A DNA stretch of 64,000 bases, taken from Branchinecta lynchi. Taxonomy: Eukaryota; Arthropoda; Branchiopoda; Anostraca; Branchinectidae. A program made the position numbers and the translations under genes. The stretch spans positions 14,407,225 to 14,471,224 of the forward strand of contig JAKZAP010000010.1 in NCBI GenBank assembly GCA_023053575.1, read 5' to 3'. The notes beneath the pieces were generated by a model. The model made no database searches, was not told where the DNA came from, and worked only from the letters and a program-made list of their open reading frames with translations. Shown in pieces: positions 58,521-64,000 of the stretch. The first letter of the stretch is position 1. Every line of letters starts with the position of its first letter.

Positions 58521-58556
58521 TCTGGTCAAGATAATACAATGCACTAGAATTTATAC
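58521..58556 (-). promoter_or_regulatory. TATA-like sequence upstream of the PLA2 fragment
   Basis: TATAAA on the minus strand at 58555-58550, about 30 bp upstream of the ATG at 58520. The spacing suits a TATA promoter with a very short leader. It could be a viral promoter remnant or chance. Confidence 0.25.
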
Positions 58557-59084
58557 CCACAGGGACGGGGGGTATTTTTTTTTAGATGACAGTATTATTT
58601 TGCCGACGGAATTTGACAATGTACCGACGGTGAGTGGACGAATCTCTTTTGAAAAGTGAGTTTTCTGGTAAAGATGGTACATCTGGCTAACGGTATTCCC
58701 TCTCGTAGAGATGCATACCGCCGCAATTGAATCCTTTATAATTGGGTGGCGAAACCTAATTTAAGGACCATACAAATTTTCACTAAGAAACGAAGCCTCA
58801 AGGGTGTGTTGTAACTATCAACTCGAACCACACATCCCACTTTCAATAAAATCCCTTAGTATTACAGCAAAAGAAATGACTTCAGAAGATTTTGGAAAAA
58901 AACTCAATCCTTTGTTAGATTTTGCCTGTAATTGCAGCAGCAACCCCATCCAATGCGGTTTGTTGTCTTGTTTGTTGTCAATGTCTTTGAACCGTTCTCT
59001 AAATTAAAGACCACTTAGTTTTTTGGCCTTTTAAACAGTCAAATGGAAATAATAACCTAATAACTTAATATGACCTAAGGCAAA
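58557..59084. other. thin intron, upstream of the PLA2 fragment
   Basis: Could hold further eroded insert sequence, but I recognise no NS1 helicase motif or terminal hairpin. Confidence 0.3.
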
Positions 59085-59185
59085 AAGCCTGCAATCGTTG
59101 CAGATTCGTCCCTTCTATCAGCAGCCTGACACCGACCCTTGCCCAGAACGGCCGAAGTTTTGCTGACGAACATCGTAGTTGAAGT
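59085..59185. repeat. AGGGCCGAAATAT family, short fragment
   Basis: CAGCCTGACACCGACCCTTG, then CCCAGAACGGCCGAAGTTTT, then GCTGACGAACATCGTAG. Another copy begins at 63955 (ATTCAAACAATGTTTACAAC) and runs off the window. Confidence 0.5.
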
Positions 59186-59201
59186 TCCCGTTTTGAGCCA
59201 T

Positions 59202-59451
59202 CCCGGTGAAAAACTTTTAGTATGTGTGGTTGTACAAAAAGTTGCAGGACCGTGTTGATACGTAGTAGGTAGAAAATACTTTCATTCAACTTGCTTCAGA
59301 CTGGGATAATGGTAAGCAGTAGTATCTCGTAGCATTCAGTCCAGTCTTGCTATTATGGGATTCAGTGGATAAAGTTACTTTTTCCAGTAAGAGTAAGTCT
59401 GCTACTATAACGTGTGCGAATTCTAATTAATTTTCGAAAGCTTTCATCGGG
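59202..59451. mobile_element. CCCGATGAAA MITE, copy 3, beside thin exon A
   Basis: 250 bp, CCCGGTGAAAAAC to GCTTTCATCGGG, flanked by AT on both sides. It ends 30 bp from the splice donor of the exon at 59483-59686. Confidence 0.75.
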
Positions 59452-59482
59452 ATTGTTCAATATACCTTACAAAATTATGTAC

Positions 59483-59686
59483 CTGGCCCAGTTGCTGAGA
59501 TGTGACCCTTCTCCCTCCTTCTGCGTCTCTGGTGAAGGCTCCCTAGACTTAGCATTGCTAACTGATGACGTCACGGTATCCAGTGCGTCATCCACATCAT
59601 CTCCAACCTCGGCGGAGCTCTTGCTGCGGGCAAGCCGGGATCGGCGCTCTTTAAGAGCTGCATATCTCGACCTGCCACTTGGATAC
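59483..59686 (-). CDS. tn: thin/TRIM32-like TRIM-NHL gene, internal exon A (linker)
   Basis: First of four exons in this window of a TRIM-NHL gene. On the minus strand the exon follows a TTTTTACAG acceptor and ends at GCCAG|GTACAT; both flanking introns are phase 2 (204 nt = 1 + 67 codons + 2). It encodes a charged low-complexity linker rich in R, S and E that begins YPSGRSRYAALKERR and ends LSNWAR. No folded domain is visible. As I remember the Drosophila Thin family, the RYAALKERR and LSNWAR segments lie just before the NHL propeller. The codon split at the end (AG|A) joins in frame to the exon at 39194-39782, about 19.7 kb away. The upstream RING/B-box exons are not seen and should lie beyond position 64000. 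Two MITEs sit within about 100 bp of the exon (59202-59451 and 59786-60000). Confidence 0.82.
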
Positions 59687-59785
59687 CTGTAAAAAGTGCA
59701 AAGTGAATCGTCTGCTGTTGTTTTTTTAACATCACTTCTAATTTCTTTCGTCAGAAAGAATCTCCGTCTCCCTATCTCTGAACTA

Positions 59786-60000
59786 CAGTAGAGGTATGCT
59801 TATGTGAACAGTTACTTTAATGTGAACAGTACAGTTTTGGGCTAAATGGTAGAATGAAGATTCAAAATACCTATACAGGTGTTTTCAGATGCCCTTAGTT
59901 ACCTACTTTGGCTAACTAGTAGTTAGCTTTAGACACAGCAAGTACATGAAAATGGCAAAGTCCACTGTCAACAAACGTTCACTTAAGCATACCTCTACTG
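59786..60000. mobile_element. pogo/Tc1-like MITE with TA target duplication
   Basis: 215 bp with TIR CAGTAGAGGTATGCTTA / TAAGCATACCTCTACTG, flanked by TA on both sides. Termini beginning CAGT next to TA are typical of pogo/Tigger-like elements. Confidence 0.8.
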
Positions 60001-60037
60001 TATCTGACTATGCGGACTCGAGTTTTTCCCCGTACCT

Positions 60038-60347
60038 TCCGATGAAAAATTTGTAGCCTGCGTAGTAGTATGGTAGCAGCACGAAAAAGTCGCATGTAAT
60101 ACTATGTAATAGTGAATAGTACTATCATTTAATGTGCCTCAGACTGGTCCAGTCTTAAGTAGAAGTCATATCTCGCAGCATCCTGTCTTGCCATAGTAGT
60201 ATCCAGTCCTGCTAATAGTAGCATATAGTAGTATGCAGTAATACGGTAGCCTTGAAGTAGAAGCATGTAGTAGCATCAATTAGTACTGGATGCTACTTTT
60301 TCGTATACTACTTCATAGTACTATTTTGAGATAAATTTTTCATCGGG
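60038..60347. mobile_element. CCCGATGAAA MITE, copy 2
   Basis: 310 bp, from (T)CCGATGAAAAATTTGTAGCC to ATAAATTTTTCATCGGG, flanked by CT on both sides. Confidence 0.8.
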
Positions 60348-61019
60348 CTTTTCCGCTTGGAACGAAAGGAGGTTAGTAGCTTCGCGCCACATCACGTTTC
60401 GTTACCTCTACAATTAGCTATATCGCTACGAAACCACCTTGAGGAAAAGTAGAAGATAAAGCTGATTGGTTCTTTGGACGCGCTAAAGTCAGCGCGCGGA
60501 GTACGCCTCCTACATTTTTCTTTCTCTGCGATGAGCAACGGCGAAGACGGAAATAGAGTAGACGGGTAAAAAGCTACAGTAAATACCTCTAGGTGCGCTC
60601 GGTTTTGTCGGGGTATTCATAGTCGCTGCATGGTACCAAAGACAGATGTTCTATCTGATTATTTATTCTTGGTTAAACCTAAACTGCATAGCTAGCACAA
60701 CCCTCTTTGGAACTACGAAAGTCCTTCTACGCGGGTCTTATACTCAAACCCCTGTTCGGACTTGGTTAGGATGAAGATACGGTAGGTCTTTAGCTTATTC
60801 AAAAGTTAACCTAAGAACCTTCGTCGGGATCATAATGCGCATGCAAACTAGTGAATCGTGGAAACAAAGATTAGGAAGGTGTCGTTAGTGGGTTCAGAAT
60901 AAATTGGAAGTCCGGGCTTGATGGAATTGATGATGTAGTTACGGAAGTAGGTTGATGACAAAAAAGGTTTGATGCAACAATATATGGTAGGTAGATGAAA
61001 CAAGAGCTAGAAGCTCAAA
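60348..61019. other. Upstream thin intron or flank: unassigned
   Basis: 60370-60480 shares TTACCTCTACAATTAGCTAT with the inverted sequence at 42275-42300. The rest is unassigned; no upstream thin exon was found. Confidence 0.35.
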
Positions 61020-63442
61020 TGGCACTTGCTGCAAGGCTGGTTCACAATGAAATACGGAGTTCGCCTTTTCGTGGGTTTGATCTGATCATTTGTAAGCAAA
61101 CCTTGAGATAAGAATGGCCATGGATCCTTGGAAATTACGAGAACTTATCGTTTGGTAAAAAGCATTTATTTTTTAACTTTGCTTTAATGATGCGCACTTT
61201 AAAGGCGCTAGAAATTCATCTCTAATCAAAACCCCTGAGGCAAAAACGATAATGGGCCCTTGGAAATCACTAATACTATCGTTTGGTCAAAAAATTTTTT
61301 TTTTTCACTTTTCGGTTAAGATGCGCACTTTAAGGGCACTAAAAGTTAATTTTTAAGTGAAACCCTTGTGGCCCAAATGATCAAGGGCCGAAATGTATCG
61401 TTTGATCCAAAGTACTTTTTGGGGTCCCAAAACGTAAGTGACTTCGTAAAGCTGTCCATCCGTCTGTCCGTCTGTCTGTTAGCACGATAACTCTCGAAAT
61501 GATTGAGATATTGTGTACAAACTTGATGTGAGGAACATTTCGGGTTTAAGAACAGGTCAAATTTGTAAATGTGCCCCATGGCTGTATATTGAGGGGTTTG
61601 GGGAGGGGCATCAAATTAAGGGGCGAAACAAACATTTTTTAAAAGCTAATTAAAAAATCTATTTAGGTGTATAGAGACACGCTGATTCCGAAAACGAAAT
61701 TTGTTTTCTCACCGGACAAGTAGTTCACCCGGAATCCGGCAAAACCCGGAAAATTTGTGAGAAGTAAAAGTCTAATCTGAAGTTGATTAGAGGTTTGATT
61801 TTGGGGTAAGGAGACATGCTCCTTACCCCAGTCCGAATATAAAAACTAATTTATCGCAGGATTTGTTGTTTCACAGGAGATTTTGTTCAAAGTAAGTTTT
61901 TGAATTTGATCAGGTTTTCGGGTAAAAAGACATGCTGAATGTCTTTTCATTTTACAGGCAGTCATTTTATTACCGGACGTATAGTTCACTCGGAATTCGG
62001 CTGAAACCGGAAATTTGTTAAAAACTAAAAATTTTGTCTGAGATTGATTAGCTAGGTTGGATGTAATGCCGAATTCGTTCCTGAGCTTTAGTTTATTGAC
62101 AGAAAAGTAGATCGCCCAGATTCTAGCCGAAACCGGGAATTGGGTAGAAGTGAGGAAGGAAGTTTTGATCAATTTTGTCAAAGTAGATATAGGAGTAAAC
62201 ACACATGCTGAATCCGTATCTGAACTCGATCTTCTAAGATGATTACCATCAGCCTTAATCTGTTTCTAAATTTTAATAGTACGCATGTTTAAGGGGTCTG
62301 GCGAAGACCGGATATCTACAAGACCCAATTGGCTGGATTAAATTTTACATTTTTGGGATTCTATCGAAGCCTTTGGCCTTGTTCGACGTTGCGGTTAAAA
62401 CGCGCACTTTAAAGGAGCTCGAAAGCAATTTCTAGGCAAAACCCTTGCAGCAAAAATTATCATCGGCTCATGGGAATCATGAAAATGTATAGTTTGCTTA
62501 TAATTGTTTTTTTTTTTTTACTTTGCGGTTAAGATTAGTACTTTAAGGAATGATCGGATTTAGGAAGTGACGATTTCTAAGCCTATCTTGTACAATATCG
62601 AATGTTCCAGCCAAGTTTCATCGTCGTACCAAAACCCGCGTTCAGCGGGATTTCCCACAATGCCCGGATCCAATCTGGTTCTGTAAATGATTTATCTAGA
62701 GCCTTTATTTGTGTTTCCTCCAAAGTTCCATCTCGACCTCTCCAGTCTATGCGGGTCACGTAATTTTGCCCACCGCCCCGCCCCCTCCAAAAGTTGTCGG
62801 ATCCGGTCTGGACATGAAAAAGAACTTCATAATTATATCCAATTAAATCTCACTAGAATCCGATCATTCGTTCCAAAGTTAAGCATAACTCAATCTTCCG
62901 GATTCCCCTCCATCCACTCCCCCCACGATGATCGGATTGAGAAATGTGTCTATCCAAGTCAGTTTGATCGGGTTCCTGATATGCCTGCAAATTTCGTAGT
63001 GAAAATACCCAAAACGGAATTCCTGGACCCCCCCCCCCCCTCCCCCAAATTGTCCGGTAATTGCTTAAACGATTTATCTAGAGATTCTTCTTCACATCAA
63101 GTTTCAATCGGATCCCTCCATTCTAACCGTTTCTCGCGATCTCTGTTCTTCCCTCCCCCAACTCCAGACACTGCCGAATCCGGTCCGGATTTCAAATGGG
63201 ACATCAGAGACAAGTATTCTATTTAGTTATTAAGTTTCATTCGAATACCGATTGCCCGTTTGAAAGTGACACACGACTCAATTTTACCGAGCCCCCCCCC
63301 CCCCCCACAGATAGTTCGATCGATAAACTGACTATTTTGCAAGTTAGTTTGGTCCTCGGTTTGGTCGAGTCCCTGATACGCTCGCCAAGTTTCATTGTCC
63401 TAGCATATCTGGAAGTAAACTAACCAGAGGCTGCAAGTGCCA
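61020..63442. mobile_element. Mosaic element copy B, TGGCACTTG...CAAGTGCCA ends
   Basis: Preceded by the hairpin GAGCTAGAAGCTC, starting TGGCACTTG (61020-61028) and ending CAAGTGCCA (63434-63442). Modules in order: about three units of a 130-150 bp repeat with AAGATGCGCACTTTAA (61085-61400), a GGATCC-type core (61415-62385), one more 130-150 bp unit (62390-62530), then the C-tract block (62540-63425). No ORF. Confidence 0.55.
61415..62385. repeat. GGATCC element copy 5, about 3 units
   Basis: TTTTTGGGGTCCCAAAACGT to TTTTGGGATTCTATCGAAGC. The terminal GGATCC sites are mutated. It interrupts the 130-150 bp tandem repeat of mosaic copy B. Confidence 0.65.
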
Positions 63443-64000
63443 TACAAATGTTTCACGAAGTCAAATGTAAAAAATATTTCATTTAAAAAGTATACCGCAA
63501 AACCTCGTTGTTCACAGATTAACAGCTTTTGTTGGGCGTGGGGATTCTCGGTGGACAGAACTGACGTATCAACTTAAAGTAAATTTCTAGTTCAACAGAA
63601 AGGTTATAGACTACATTATTTACCACACATCCATATCCCGCAGAAACGATAGCCTTTTGAACCTTTCTTTTTCTTATTTCAGTTTATTCTCAGTTTGTTT
63701 ATTTTCAAGGCAACTTGCCTACAAAAAACAAAAGTCTGGCGGTAAAGATCTCACTCGGGCGAATAAAGACAATACGAATGTTAAGGTTAATCAAAAGTTA
63801 GAAGAAACATCTTCCGCCATATTCTCGGAACAGAATGCTTTAGCGCCGCTCTAACCTATCTCGCGCCGGTCTTCCTTCAGGACAAAGTATGCAAAAACGA
63901 CGTCCGGTATTTTGGTGACTCCTTATGTTCCTCCTTGTCGGGTTGTTTGTGGCATTTATTCAAACAATGTTTACAACGGATACAATGTTTACAAAGTCAG
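63443..64000. other. Right edge: unassigned, with a 65-codon ORF
   Basis: ORF 63657-63854 (+) ends KLEETSSAIFSEQNALAPL and follows a TTTCTTATTTCAG acceptor-like site, so it could be a terminal exon on the plus strand. There is no domain and no support beyond that. An AGGGCCGAAATAT family copy starts at 63955. Confidence 0.2.

Overview
This is a repeat-saturated nuclear window from an animal, most probably an arthropod. The host coding sequence I can support is six exons of two genes, all on the minus strand and all with canonical GT/AG splice borders. Four exons (59483-59686, 39194-39782, 26681-26898, 19071-19284) encode the C-terminal half of a TRIM-NHL protein. It closely resembles insect Thin/Abba, the TRIM32 relative, with six NHL repeats running to a stop codon. 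Two exons (14203-14331 and 3991-4147) encode the N terminus of an MFSD12-like major facilitator transporter. The arthropod call rests on the resemblance to Drosophila Thin and on the intron-rich structure. I cannot place the species. About 1.2 kb of the 64 kb is host protein-coding.

Layout: 1-3955 is a mosaic of tandem modules ending just outside MFSD12 exon 2. 4148-14202 is MFSD12 intron 1, with hAT-type MITEs, a foldback element and a LINE remnant. 14332-19070 is the intergenic region plus the thin 3' UTR. 19285-59482 is the three thin introns (about 7.4, 12.3 and 19.7 kb). They hold a 95-bp satellite array, many short inverted-repeat elements, LINE and piggyBac remnants, an isolated tRNA-Thr-like gene and, at 58223-58520, a broken parvovirus-type phospholipase A2 capsid fragment. 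59687-64000 is the upstream thin intron or flank, mostly a second large mosaic element.

The non-coding part is not random debris. At least a dozen families recur within the window, and several give target-site evidence: 8-bp duplications for hAT-like MITEs, 2-bp duplications for a CCCGATGAAA element (with a paralogous empty site in the window), TA for a pogo-like MITE and TAA for a PIF-like MITE 18 bp from a thin splice donor. The most unusual are mosaic elements bounded by TGGCACTTG...CAAGTGCCA and packed with different tandem modules (137-bp GGATCC module, C-tract module, 34-bp palindromic module). No prokaryotic-type operon, CRISPR array or complete transposase gene is present. All family assignments come from reading the sequence and remembered family motifs; no database search was run.
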